From Acidobacteriota bacterium (lineage in GTDB: Bacteria > Acidobacteriota > Terriglobia > Terriglobales > Acidobacteriaceae), in assembly GCA_023410055.1 (NCBI GenBank), contig JAEYQK010000053.1:1-64000 (forward strand): a DNA stretch of 64,000 nt, read 5' to 3'. Under the pieces are notes generated by a model. It ran no database searches. It had not been told where the DNA came from and saw only the letters and a program-made list of their open reading frames with translations. A program made the position numbers and the translations under genes. This document shows, one piece after another, positions 42,283-50,823 of the stretch; position 1 is the first letter of the stretch; each line of letters starts with the position of its first letter.

Positions 42283-43146
42283 TCAGTTTCCAAGCACCCT
42301 AGCACGCAAGATAATGTAGGTCGCCCGTTTTGCCTTTCCTTTCTTGTCGAGGTATTCCACCTCGATTCCTTTTGTCGTCATCCTCGCTCGGAAAATATCG
42401 CCTGTCACCAATCCTCTACACTTGGACCATCGCCATGCTGCATCGCAGGCAATTATGTAAGCGTTTTGATTCGAAGCGACAACTAACATCGTGTTCAGCA
42501 TATGTCCCCACCCCATGGGAGGAGATTGGTAGGTGTTACAGTTCATACTGAGATTCATATTAGAAAACGAGTTCCCGGAGATCGCATTACCGGACAAAAC
42601 CGCAGTCCCGGTTGTGGTGCCCGTACCGTTAATGTCGCATGAAGTCGAGACTTGGCCGCCTCCGTATTGAACTACATAAGGAACCTGCTCCGTCTGAAGC
42701 ACCTTGATCCTTAAGGGGTACTGATGCGAATCATCGCGCTGTCTCGATTCGTCTGTCTCGGCAGATGCTCTCGACGGTTGTTGCTGCAATGATTTGTCGA
42801 CAGGAATTTCAGCAGCCACAAATGTTTCGCGGACATAGCCTTCCTTTCCACTCTGAGCGCGCACTTTGTACCACTCGCCCTCCTTGCCGAGGACTAAAAC
42901 GTTTGCACCGCAGCGAATAATCTCCAAGTATGGCGGTTCCGGCGCTGCTGAAGCGTGCAGCGTGACATCTGCGGATGAAGATGGGCAGGTGATCAGAGTG
43001 GCTGCGCTTTTTGACAACGCCGAAATTGGACTGCAATACGAGCCATAACTTGTAATGACACGGATACTATCTTGGGGACACGACTGCGCTATCGAAGCAA
43101 TTCCGAATGACACGAAGAGGGCCAGTAAAACAACAGTTCTTCTCAT
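42283..43146 (-). CDS. Secreted SH3-domain protein of unknown function
   Basis: 287 residues. Signal peptide (TVVLLALFVSFGIASIAQS). An SH3b-like module follows at about 80-115 (CGANVLVLGKEGEWYKVRAQSGKEGYVRETFV), then a Ser/Gln/Asp-rich linker, then an uncharacterised C-terminal domain rich in Asn, Thr and Gly (SGNAISGNSFSNMNLSMNC) ending in a beta-rich WRWSKCRGLVTGDIFRARMTTKGIEVEYLD segment. Bacterial SH3 modules usually bind cell-wall peptides. First gene of a two-gene unit with the possible nuclease. Confidence 0.72.
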   Translation of the reverse strand: MRRTVVLLALFVSFGIASIAQSCPQDSIRVITSYGSYCSPISALSKSAATLITCPSSSADVTLHASAAPEPPYLEIIRCGANVLVLGKEGEWYKVRAQSGKEGYVRETFVAAEIPVDKSLQQQPSRASAETDESRQRDDSHQYPLRIKVLQTEQVPYVVQYGGGQVSTSCDINGTGTTTGTAVLSGNAISGNSFSNMNLSMNCNTYQSPPMGWGHMLNTMLVVASNQNAYIIACDAAWRWSKCRGLVTGDIFRARMTTKGIEVEYLDKKGKAKRATYIILRARVLGN

Positions 43147-43264
43147 GAGTCATCCTCTGTTAAGACCACTCAGAAGTATGCAGCACTCCCAAACGAGAAT
43201 TGAAAGAAGGGCGAATTATAGCCCTATTCACATGTGCCGAAAACGACTTTTTACGTGCGCCAGC

Positions 43265-43426
43265 TACGTTGTGACCAGTCACGGCAAGCTCGTGGCCCGG
43301 ATTGCGCCCGTTGGCGAGCGTAGTGGCGTGGGCGAAAAGGCGGGAAACGTGCTCCTGCGCAGACTTCGAACTCAGCCCTCTACCAAGATCGGCAGCTGGA
43401 CCCGCGGCGCGTTATACAAACGATGA
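43265..43426 (+). pseudogene. Remnant of a Phd/YefM-type antitoxin gene
   Basis: The frame reads YVVTSHGKLVARIAPVGER..LLRRLRTQPSTKIGSWTRGALYKR, the C-terminal two-thirds of a Phd/YefM (VapB-type) antitoxin, including the toxin-binding tail. The N-terminal DNA-binding part that normally precedes VVTSHG is missing; the upstream frame bears no similarity. The stop overlaps the next ATG by 4 nt (ATGA), the usual antitoxin-toxin coupling. Confidence 0.7.
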
Positions 43427-43570
43427 ACTCGATGCGAGTGGCGCTCGACATGAGCATTCTCGTCTACGCCGAAGGGCTGAATGGCGACGCGAAGAAGCAG
43501 TCCTCGCTCGAAGTCGTGCAGAAGCTTCCGCAGGACTTCTTCGACGTAATGGCGATTGGCGAGTGCGCGA
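43423..43570 (+). pseudogene. Truncated PIN-domain (VapC-like) toxin fragment
   Basis: MRVALDMSILVYAEGLNGDAKKQSSLEVVQKLPQ is the N-terminal strand and helix of a VapC PIN RNase (usual motif ALDTNILVYAEG). The first catalytic Asp is kept but the following TN has become MS. After about 45 residues the family similarity stops where a dispersed repeat starts, so the other three acidic residues are lost. It must be non-functional. Confidence 0.7.
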
Positions 43571-43700
43571 GCGAGACGCCCCCGCGACAGCCGGCGGGAC
43601 GCCAGCGCTCCATCTGCGCCAGGCGCCTGTCATTCTGGGCATGTGATGGGGCGGACGAATCGTCCGACCTGACAGCCGGTGCGGGCGCCGGCGCTACGAA
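43560..43700. repeat. GC-rich dispersed-type repeat breaking the toxin fragment
   Basis: GC-rich stretch with short mirrored blocks such as ACAGCCGGCGGGACGCC and ACAGCCGGTGCGGGCGCC, and an inverted CGGACGA/TCGTCCG at 43651-43666. Not coding on either strand. Its position at the break of the PIN homology suggests that it replaced the rest of the toxin gene. Confidence 0.5.
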
Positions 43701-43727
43701 AATGCAAAAAGGCGCCCACAGATCTCG

Positions 43728-44825
43728 TCACCGCACCGGGAGCACTGCCAGGCTTTGCGGTTTCGTAATGACGACTGGTTGACCTGCAAAGGTCAGAATT
43801 CCTTTACGGCTTCCAAGTACGTACAGCGCGCTGGAACTGATGGCGTACACGTGGCCTGCCCCGTCCCACTGTAGACCAAACAGCCTTGTATCGTTCAGGA
43901 TGGGTGCACTGAGGAGCGTGAGCGTTCCGTTCGTATTCAACCGGAAGCTCTCGATCCCGGTTTGTCCGGCGACGGCGAGGTATGTTCCCGTCGGATCAAA
44001 CCTGATGCTAAGAATGCCGGTGAAGTTCGTTTGCAGGTTTGATACGCGCTGGAGGCCTCCCGTCGGGGTGATTTGAAGGACTTCTATGCTCTGCTTTGAG
44101 ACTACTCCGGCGTTGCCCCATGCGATTGCCAGATACCCTTTAGCCGAAACCGCCGACGCCTCCGGGCACGGCGTCTCGTCGGCGGTAATCGGCGGAAACG
44201 TGTTGCCGGGATCAAACGGCGTCAGCTTTCCGCTCGGTTCGCGATGGAAAGCAGGAATGTCCCAGTTGGCGAAGAAGCACCCTTGTCCATAGGCAAACTT
44301 GTTGTCTTGCGAAAACTGAAGTGACGAGAGGTCGTTAACGCTGATGGGGCTGTTGGAGCCAAACACCAGCTTGCCGCCGTTCGTAATGGAAAACTGCGCG
44401 TACGCGGCGTTGTCCGTGCCCTGAAAATTGATTTCAGACGCGTAAAGGGAACTTCCTGTTCGATCAAGGCTCATAGAACCCACGGCGGAATCGTTCGGCG
44501 TGTCGTTGTGACCGACACCATTCACGGCGGAAGTCATGACTAGTGCTCCGTTCGGCAGCCGAGTGTAGGTTGTGATGTTCAACAGATCTGTTCCGAAAAC
44601 GTATCCGGAGGTGACAACGAGGTTCCGCGCAGGTCCGCGAAAAGGGCTGCCGTTCACGCGAGAGATCGTGCCATTCAGGCGGACTGCGAAAGCCGAGATG
44701 TTGCCCGGGGTTGTATTCTCGCCCACGTACGCATAGGCAACTATGGGGTTTCCTGTCGGGTTAGCCGCGTTTTGGGCACTCAGAACAGACGTGAAGGCAA
44801 GCAGCGCAAAGAGGGCGGCGCGCAT
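43728..44825 (-). CDS. Secreted beta-propeller (lactonase-like) protein
   Basis: 365 residues. Signal peptide MRAALFALLAFTSVLSAQNA, then repeated blades of the YVTN/6-phosphogluconolactonase-like type (YAYVGENTTPGNISAFAVRLNGTI; SLQFSQDNKFAYGQG; SIRFDPTGTYLAVAGQTGIESFRLNTNGTL; LQWDGAGHVYAISSSALYVL). No catalytic residues can be named, and many such Acidobacteria proteins have unknown roles. ATG 44825 has AGGAG seven bases upstream; an earlier start at 44939 crosses the upstream terminator and is rejected. Confidence 0.82.
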   Translation of the reverse strand: MRAALFALLAFTSVLSAQNAANPTGNPIVAYAYVGENTTPGNISAFAVRLNGTISRVNGSPFRGPARNLVVTSGYVFGTDLLNITTYTRLPNGALVMTSAVNGVGHNDTPNDSAVGSMSLDRTGSSLYASEINFQGTDNAAYAQFSITNGGKLVFGSNSPISVNDLSSLQFSQDNKFAYGQGCFFANWDIPAFHREPSGKLTPFDPGNTFPPITADETPCPEASAVSAKGYLAIAWGNAGVVSKQSIEVLQITPTGGLQRVSNLQTNFTGILSIRFDPTGTYLAVAGQTGIESFRLNTNGTLTLLSAPILNDTRLFGLQWDGAGHVYAISSSALYVLGSRKGILTFAGQPVVITKPQSLAVLPVR

Positions 44826-44929
44826 GGAATATCTCCTAGCAGGCGATTCTGCGCGGTTTAGAATCCCGATGTCTGGGGAATGTTGTGCTGGGGACTTTGG
44901 ATGGATTCGGAAACGCGCAATTCCACAAA

Positions 44930-44962
44930 CCCCGCTCAAGCCAAATGCAGGCTTGAACGGGG
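44930..44962 (-). terminator. Terminator after the TAXI receptor gene
   Basis: Stem CCCCGCTCAAGCC/GGCTTGAACGGGG with one mismatch and a 7-nt loop, between the TAXI stop and the propeller gene, both on the minus strand. Confidence 0.7.
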
Positions 44963-44991
44963 CACCAGACTCTCTTACTCACCGCAGTTCC

Positions 44992-46038
44992 TTACTTCAT
45001 GTATCCCTTCTCTTTGTAGTAGCGCGCGGCGCCGGGGTGTAGTGGAACTTCGAAGCCGTTCCACACCGTGTGGACGTTGTAGGAGAAGTTCAGATGCTTC
45101 CATTGCAGAAGTTGCTGTTGTTCGTCCATCGCTTTGGCGACGGCATAGGTAAAGGCGTCGGGCGCATCGGCGCGGCAATAGATAGCCGTACCCGTACGCA
45201 CGACGGTGGGTATCGGACGCATCACGCCGCGATACAGGCCAACAGGAATCGTGCCGCGGTCAGCGTCGCCTGTCTTGGCTAACTCGGTCAGTAGATCGTC
45301 AGGCAATTGGATGAAGGTGAGATTGAACTTCTGGCTGATCTCCGTCCATATACGCCATTCGGGAGCAGTGGTCATGACACCGCCACCACCGATGGCAACA
45401 TCGAAATTCTCGCGGTCCTCGGGCGAATTGCCGACGTGACCGCCAGCGGCCTCGATCTCCTGCTTTGAAAGACCGTAGTGTGCAAGGATGCGCGAGGAGT
45501 CGGCGCCAATTCCGGCCAGCAATATGCGGACAGGCCAGCGCTTCTGCTTGATCTGCGAGAGATCGGTGATCCCCGTTTCGTCCTTGGCTGCAACCAGAAC
45601 GTAGCTGGGGTCTTGGATATTGGCGATCAGGCGCAGATTGGTTCTGGGTTTCTCTTTCGCGTAGAATCCCGTTCCCTTGTAGGCATTGCGCAGAAACTGG
45701 ATCGCCGTTGCGCCGAAGTCGATGTTGCCGAGACCGGGAACATTCCTTGGGGCAAGAATCTCGGGCATCTCGGGATCGGGCTTATATGGAGGTGGCGTTC
45801 TCGCTTCGCTGACAATGCGTGGAGCGTCAGCGGCATTGCAGTTGTAGCAGATCTGCACGTCGTAGCCGTAGGGCTTCATCGCCTCTTGTACGACTTCGGC
45901 CATTGCGCCCCATGGACACAAACGACAAGCGCCGCCGAAGACCGGCTTCCTGTCTTTGATACTGCTTTGTCCGTTCGCAACGGAGCTTGCGGTGAGTAGA
46001 ACGACGATCAACGCCAGAAATACGTATCGGGACTTCAT
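44992..46038 (-). CDS. TAXI-family TRAP transporter solute-binding protein (orphan)
   Basis: 348 residues, signal peptide (FLALIVVLLTASSVANG). The TAXI signature region is GATAIQFLRNAYKGTGFY, LIANIQDPSYVLVAAKDE and VRILLAGIGADSSRILAHYGL. The mature N-terminus is unusual: CRLCPWGAMAEVV and, some 20 residues later, CYNCN, giving four cysteines that could form disulfides or bind metal or heme-like cofactors. No DctQM membrane genes lie next to it, so the transport partner is elsewhere or the protein serves as a sensor. Confidence 0.85.
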   Translation of the reverse strand: MKSRYVFLALIVVLLTASSVANGQSSIKDRKPVFGGACRLCPWGAMAEVVQEAMKPYGYDVQICYNCNAADAPRIVSEARTPPPYKPDPEMPEILAPRNVPGLGNIDFGATAIQFLRNAYKGTGFYAKEKPRTNLRLIANIQDPSYVLVAAKDETGITDLSQIKQKRWPVRILLAGIGADSSRILAHYGLSKQEIEAAGGHVGNSPEDRENFDVAIGGGGVMTTAPEWRIWTEISQKFNLTFIQLPDDLLTELAKTGDADRGTIPVGLYRGVMRPIPTVVRTGTAIYCRADAPDAFTYAVAKAMDEQQQLLQWKHLNFSYNVHTVWNGFEVPLHPGAARYYKEKGYMK

Positions 46039-46106
46039 CGCACCACCTCCGGATCAAATCACTTTGCCTGCTCGCCGCAAATCTATAGATCGCCTAGCAT
46101 TGTGCA

Positions 46107-47216
46107 CTAATGCGCCTTGGTGACCTTCCATCCGTCTTTCGTCCAGACGAGAACGTCCACGTCGGACTCTGAGCGCCGCACCCATACTTCGTCGAACGGC
46201 ACTCCGCCCTGCCTCACGGTCTCCGGATGATAGGAGGTGAACGTGACCATGGGATGCTTCATCTCGAGCATCCCGGTGGACCGGCCAACCTGCACCCCGT
46301 GGCGCGCAATCACGATCGCCAAGATCGGCCATCGCAAGCCCGGCTTGTCGCGCGTCAACTCCACGCGCAGGATCCCCTCGCCGGATTTCTCGACACGAGA
46401 GGAATGGTCTCCGCCGAAGACCTGCACCTGGATCGGCCCGTTCAGCGGTGGCGGCGCGGCCGAGACTTCTCTAAACAGTTCCGCTATCTCGAACGGTGCA
46501 ATGATCTCGGTGACCTCGGCGAACTTCTGCTTCATCTGCTCCGCGCTCAGCACCGGGGCGGCGCGTAGAATGTCGGCCTGCAACTTGCGCGCTTCGTCCA
46601 CGAGTTTACCGCCGTTCTCGAGGTACTCATGCGCGCTGTTGTAGGTGCCAGCGGCCTTTGCCTTCGACCACGCCAGCTCGTCCAGACGCCTGTCGATCTC
46701 CGCCGCGTGCGCGCTCTCCGGATGCGTTCTCTGATGCTCGCGATACGCCTCTTCCGAATCCAGCTCGCGCGTGCGTTTCCAATCGACCTCTTCGATCGCC
46801 TGCTTACGCTGCGCGGCCTCGGTCGCATGAGGGCCTGACGGGAAGTTCGCGACGTACTCCGCATACGGCACGTACTGCCCCGAAGCCGTCGCGAGTCTCC
46901 AGGCGGCATCTTCCAGTTCCGCGAGACGCGCCTGCGCGGCCTCGGCAATCTTCTTCTTTTGCTTCGGCTCCTCTATCAACTGCCGCAGCACCTTCACGTT
47001 CTTGAGATAGTGGATCGCGTCCAGCCGGTCCTTGTCCGAAGCCTGGCGCGCATTGGCCAGCACTTCCATAAAGGCGCACGACGACTTGTCGCCCGCGGCG
47101 CACTCCGCCGCCGAATCCGCCATGGTGCGTTTGGGAATCCCGGCAAACGTCGGCAACGCAAATATCAGAAATAACGGAGCCCAAAGAACCAACATCTTCT
47201 TTCGTGTTAAGTTCAT
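46107..47216 (-). CDS. Hypothetical secreted helical protein
   Basis: 369 residues. N-terminal hydrophobic segment (MLVLWAPLFLIFALPTFAG) is a signal peptide or anchor. The middle consists of repeated helices with the pattern W-K-x-A-x-A-x-G-T-Y-x-x-A-H-E-Y-L (WRLATASGQYVPYAEYVANFPSG; WSKAKAAGTYNSAHEYLENG), reminiscent of outer-membrane lipoprotein or Sel1/TPR-like repeats. The last 130 residues are a beta-rich domain (VQVFGGDHSSRVEKSGEGILRVELTRD...VWTKDGWKVTKAH). Not recognised further. ATG 47216 has GGAGAG upstream. It is 16 bp after dut on the same strand. Confidence 0.7.
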   Translation of the reverse strand: MNLTRKKMLVLWAPLFLIFALPTFAGIPKRTMADSAAECAAGDKSSCAFMEVLANARQASDKDRLDAIHYLKNVKVLRQLIEEPKQKKKIAEAAQARLAELEDAAWRLATASGQYVPYAEYVANFPSGPHATEAAQRKQAIEEVDWKRTRELDSEEAYREHQRTHPESAHAAEIDRRLDELAWSKAKAAGTYNSAHEYLENGGKLVDEARKLQADILRAAPVLSAEQMKQKFAEVTEIIAPFEIAELFREVSAAPPPLNGPIQVQVFGGDHSSRVEKSGEGILRVELTRDKPGLRWPILAIVIARHGVQVGRSTGMLEMKHPMVTFTSYHPETVRQGGVPFDEVWVRRSESDVDVLVWTKDGWKVTKAH

Positions 47217-47232
47217 GTTCTCTCCGAGATTG

Positions 47233-47679
47233 CTATTTTCCTGTTGAGCCGAAGCCTCCGGCGCCGCGCTTGGTTTCGGAGAGGTCTTCGACCTCTTCAA
47301 CCGGGAAACTTGTTTCTGGACGAACCGGAATCATCTGCACGATCTTGTCTCCGGCGGCGATCGCCGCATCGCTGTCGCCAAGATTGTGCATAATAACCTG
47401 AATCTCGCCTCGGTAGCCTGCGTCGATCACGCCAGCCGTAACGGCAAGGCCGCGAGAGGCCATTGAGGAGCGGTCGCGCAGTAGTGCGCCGTGTCCCGAG
47501 GTGAACTCGATGGCAATGTCGGTCTTGACCTTTGCCATGCCGTGCGCCGGAATAGCGATCGCCTCGGAAGCGTAGAGGTCATAACCAAGGTCCTGGCCGC
47601 GATGCGCGACTGTGGGAAGTACGGCACTGGAAGACAGGCGTTTCACCTTCAACGGGAACGATTGCATTTCAGAAGTCAT
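47233..47679 (-). CDS. dut: dUTP diphosphatase
   Basis: 148 residues, normal trimeric dUTPase length. All five motifs are present: GYDLYAS (1), DRSSMASRG (2), GVIDAGYRGE (3, catalytic Asp and Tyr), GDKIVQMIPV (4) and RGAGGFGSTGK (5). Hydrolyses dUTP to dUMP and pyrophosphate, keeping uracil out of DNA and supplying thymidylate synthesis. Two in-frame start codons (47679 and 47667) are possible. Confidence 0.96.
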   Translation of the reverse strand: MTSEMQSFPLKVKRLSSSAVLPTVAHRGQDLGYDLYASEAIAIPAHGMAKVKTDIAIEFTSGHGALLRDRSSMASRGLAVTAGVIDAGYRGEIQVIMHNLGDSDAAIAAGDKIVQMIPVRPETSFPVEEVEDLSETKRGAGGFGSTGK

Positions 47680-47770
47680 GCGGCGTTTTTAATTGGAAAA
47701 TTGTAATTTGTAAATCGCGAATTGCAGATGTACTGTTTCTCACAGCCCGCAGGGGCGAAAACAGGGCCTA

Positions 47771-48262
47771 ATGAAAATTCTTGTCCTCGCGTTCACAGTT
47801 CTCTTGGCGCCGTCTCTCTTTGCAGCGGATGCATGTATCCCCTTCGATAAAGCCAAGGACCACATCGGCTCCAAGGCTTGCGTCACCGGCAAAGTTCTCC
47901 AGGTCGGACACTCGAAGTCCGGCACAACCTTTCTCGACTTCTGCGAAGACGTGAAGTCCTGCCCCTTTGTGGTTGTGATCTTTGCGCGCAATCTTCGCGA
48001 TGTAGGCGATGTCGAACAACTCAAAGGAAAGACAATCGAGATTGCCGGACGTATTGAGGAATACAACGGGCGAGCTGAAATCATATTGAAAGATGTCAAG
48101 CAGCTTCGCGGTGAGGCCGCTAACATCCCGTTGCTTCCTAAAGGATACGATGTGGAAAAGCACGGCAACTACAGCGCGGGAAAGAGTACGCCTAGCAGTT
48201 CACGCAAGACGAGCACGTCGACGATTAGGAGACGCGATCAGGGCGGAACGGCAGATGAGTAA
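47771..48262 (+). CDS. Secreted OB-fold-like protein
   Basis: 163 residues. Signal peptide (ILVLAFTVLLAPSLFAADA). The core V-T-G-K-V-L-Q-V-G-H-S..TTFLDFCEDVKSCPFVVVIFARNL...LKGKTIEIAGRIEEYNGRAEIILKDVKQL follows the strand order of an OB-fold nucleic-acid/ligand-binding domain. The last 35 residues are a low-complexity Ser/Thr/Arg tail. Function unknown. It stands alone between dut and the glycosyltransferase. Confidence 0.75.
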   Translation: MKILVLAFTVLLAPSLFAADACIPFDKAKDHIGSKACVTGKVLQVGHSKSGTTFLDFCEDVKSCPFVVVIFARNLRDVGDVEQLKGKTIEIAGRIEEYNGRAEIILKDVKQLRGEAANIPLLPKGYDVEKHGNYSAGKSTPSSSRKTSTSTIRRRDQGGTADE

Positions 48263-48313
48263 TCTGTTGATTTGATGATCTACATGAAGCTGACATGGAT
48301 CGTGGCGATAGGG

Positions 48314-48334
48314 ATTCCTCGCTGCGCTCGGAAT
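48314..48334. repeat. Extragenic hairpin repeat
   Basis: ATTCC/GGAAT flank TCGCTGCGCTC, a form of intergenic hairpin common in this sort of genome. Just beyond it, CAAATCATCA appears twice (about 48354-48364 and 48370-48380). Non-coding. Confidence 0.55.
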
Positions 48335-48360
48335 GACAGGAGAGATAGATCAACAAATCA

Positions 48361-49542
48361 TCAAGTCAGCAAATCATCAGATTGCTTGAGTTCGTCGAGT
48401 GAGTAAAGCGTGCCGCGCCATTCGACACCGCCGCGCCAAAGCGTGAGAGTCATCGACCGCAACACCGTGTACATGAACAAAACGGTGCTGACTGGATGCA
48501 GGAAGAAATAGAACGGCGACAGCTTCTCGCGTGCGGTAATCGCGACGTAAAAGCCTGCAATACAGAAAACCGCGGCTGCAAAACCTGTCCGCGCCCAGCC
48601 GTGTGCGAACCAGACTCCGATGAACGGCAGGAGATTGAAGAAGCCCAGCAATAGTGCAGCTCCGAGAGCACGCCCAGACGAATACTTCAGCACTGCAAAG
48701 AAGTTCTTCGTGAAGTTACGAACAATTCCCAGCGCCGACTGCTCCCAGTGAAAGCTCACTAGACGCGGACCGAATACGCAGCGCTGCTTGAAACCTCCGC
48801 GTTTTACCAGTTCTCCGAGTTGTAAGTCCTCGACAACTGCCATGCGCAAGACTTCGAACGTACCAACGGCATCGTAGACTTCGCGACGGATCAGATTGAA
48901 TGCCCCAACGCCGATGCTGTCCTTCGTCGTCGGGTCGTCGACCTTCCACGGGCGATGTCCAAACACGAACATCATCGAGAAGAAGATGTGCATCATCCTC
49001 GCGCTCCAGTGACTCATCACCACGCGCGGAAAGAGCACCAGGTGATCTGTAGCCGTTGCCTCAGCGTATGCGATCGCTAGCCGCAAGCTGTCTGGACTGA
49101 ACATGATGTCGGCGTCGGTGAAGAGCAACCAGTCGCCTCGGGCCTGCTGGGCTGCCTTCCACATGGCGTGAGTCTTTCCCAGCCAGCGCGGGGGGATATC
49201 CGTCACGTGAATCACTCTCAAGTGTGGATGTCTCTCCCCCATAAGCTTATCCATGATGATGCCGGTGTTGTCGGTCGAGCGATCGTCGATGGCGATTACT
49301 TCGTAGGAGGGATAGTCGAGGGCAAGCAGCGATCGCAGTGCCGCTTCAACGTGCCGCTGTTCGTTTCGTGCTGGAACGATGACAGAGAGAAAAGGAGCGT
49401 GGGCGTGATCTAGCTCGGGACGGCGGTCCCACTCTGGCTTCGAAATGTCTTTGATGTTGTGAGCGCCAAGTGCCGCATCGAGTGCGCGTGAGAGCCACGC
49501 TATCCCCAGCACAACGGATGTGATCCACCAAAAATAGCTCAA
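48361..49542 (-). CDS. Membrane-bound GT2 glycosyltransferase (HpnB/CrtQ-like)
   Basis: 393 residues. N-terminal membrane helix (FWWITSVVLGIAWLSRAL), GT-A domain with VIVPARNEQRHVEAAL, IDDRSTDNT and LLFTDADIMFS (DxD), then three C-terminal helices (about 285-370). Sequence order resembles hopanoid-associated HpnB and the carotenoid glycosyltransferase CrtQ, so a membrane lipid is a possible acceptor; no hopanoid genes are adjacent. Start is TTG 49542, since no ATG or GTG occurs before the catalytic domain, and it overlaps the MFS stop (TTGA), giving translational coupling. Confidence 0.85.
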   Translation of the reverse strand: MSYFWWITSVVLGIAWLSRALDAALGAHNIKDISKPEWDRRPELDHAHAPFLSVIVPARNEQRHVEAALRSLLALDYPSYEVIAIDDRSTDNTGIIMDKLMGERHPHLRVIHVTDIPPRWLGKTHAMWKAAQQARGDWLLFTDADIMFSPDSLRLAIAYAEATATDHLVLFPRVVMSHWSARMMHIFFSMMFVFGHRPWKVDDPTTKDSIGVGAFNLIRREVYDAVGTFEVLRMAVVEDLQLGELVKRGGFKQRCVFGPRLVSFHWEQSALGIVRNFTKNFFAVLKYSSGRALGAALLLGFFNLLPFIGVWFAHGWARTGFAAAVFCIAGFYVAITAREKLSPFYFFLHPVSTVLFMYTVLRSMTLTLWRGGVEWRGTLYSLDELKQSDDLLT

Positions 49543-50786
49543 GCCGTGACCCCGGTCTTCTCCTGTCCAGCGTTACTGAAGTGGATGCTAGGAGCAAACC
49601 TTGCGCCGTAAAAAAGTATTGCGGCGCCCACGATTACGGCCGCAATGGTCACCAGGAATCCTTCGCGCAATGAACCTCGGTCGGATATATGACCGATGAT
49701 CCATGGCGAACTGGCATCGCCGAGCACGTGGCTGACGAAAAGATTCAGCGCGATCGCCGATGCCCGAATGTTGCCGCTCACCGAATCGACCAACGCCGCA
49801 TTCAGCGGACTTGTGTTCAGCAGCAGCAGGAATTCTCCGACGGCAATCGCCGCAAACATCGATGTGCCGCTTCCGTGAATCGCTACCCACATCACGGGCA
49901 CTGCGAGCGCCATCGATACCGCCGAGAGCAGGTAATACGCTGACTTTGTCCTGCGAAGAAGCCTGTCGCCCAGCCATCCTCCGAGCAGCGCCGCCACGAT
50001 ACCGTTGCAGACCGTTATAGCGCCAAACACGTAGTTCGCACTGCCGAGCGTCATCCCGTGAACGCGTGTCAGGAACGTCGGCATCCAATCCGACAGACCG
50101 CCGATGGCGAAATTGATCATCGCCATGCCAAGTGTTGCCGTCCAAAATGCCCCGTTGCTGAAGAGACCCTTCCAGGAAGTGCGTTCGAAAGTGGCGGCAA
50201 CGGTGTCGGTTGCTCCACGCTCCGGTTCAGGGACGAAGATCATCGCCAGTGCGAGAAAGATTCCCGGAACAGCGCCTACATAGAATGGCACGCGCCAGCT
50301 ATTGAACTGATGGCTAAGTTGTCCGCCGAGGATGTAGCCGATTCCCGGCCCGAGACCGAACGCGACATAGAAGATGCCCAGCGCCCGTCCACGCTTCTCC
50401 TCCGAAAACAGATCGGAGATGAACGCTGGAGCGAGCGCCACAAAGCTCGCCTCGCCCACGCCAACTATCATGTGCCGGATGAACAGCGTTTGGTAATCGT
50501 AGGTAAGCGCCGTCATCAGCGTCGCCGCACTCCACAGCAGCGCGCCACCCATGATGATCCACTTTCGTGGATACCGGTCGGCCAGTAGTCCCACAAAAGG
50601 CGCGACCACGGCGTAGCAGATGATGAACGCCGTGGTGAGCAGTCCGAGGCTGGTGTCGCTGACGTGGAACTCCGCCTTGATCAGCGGCTGCACGGCAAAC
50701 AACACGTATCGATCGATGTAGTTGAACAGGTTCAGCAGCGTCAGCAGGATCAGCGCCTGCTGCGCATATTTGGTTCTAGAGATCAT
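49539..50786 (-). CDS. MFS transporter, spinster-like
   Basis: 415 residues, 12 membrane helices. MFS signature LLADRYPRKWIIMGGALLWSAATLMTAL between helices 2 and 3, NYIDRYVLFAVQPLIKAEF in helix 1 and ISDLFSEEKRGRALGIFYVAFGLGPGIGYILGG match the Spns/spinster group, some of which move sphingoid lipids or organic anions. ATG 50786 begins the first helix; an upstream start at 50894 overlaps queF. Coupled by 4 nt to the glycosyltransferase, which suggests a common lipid or glycoconjugate substrate (inference). Confidence 0.87.
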   Translation of the reverse strand: MISRTKYAQQALILLTLLNLFNYIDRYVLFAVQPLIKAEFHVSDTSLGLLTTAFIICYAVVAPFVGLLADRYPRKWIIMGGALLWSAATLMTALTYDYQTLFIRHMIVGVGEASFVALAPAFISDLFSEEKRGRALGIFYVAFGLGPGIGYILGGQLSHQFNSWRVPFYVGAVPGIFLALAMIFVPEPERGATDTVAATFERTSWKGLFSNGAFWTATLGMAMINFAIGGLSDWMPTFLTRVHGMTLGSANYVFGAITVCNGIVAALLGGWLGDRLLRRTKSAYYLLSAVSMALAVPVMWVAIHGSGTSMFAAIAVGEFLLLLNTSPLNAALVDSVSGNIRASAIALNLFVSHVLGDASSPWIIGHISDRGSLREGFLVTIAAVIVGAAILFYGARFAPSIHFSNAGQEKTGVTA

Positions 50787-50823
50787 CTTTTCTCTGGAAC
50801 TACTTCTTCTCTGGAACTGCAGA

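Noticed and set aside
43147..43264. Possible N-terminal half of the antitoxin upstream of 43265
   Set aside because: The frame is open but has no similarity to the Phd/YefM DNA-binding head.
43302..43646. 114-codon frame across the TA remnant and GC-rich repeat
   Set aside because: Arg/Ala-rich translation of repeat sequence in another frame from the antitoxin and toxin fragments.
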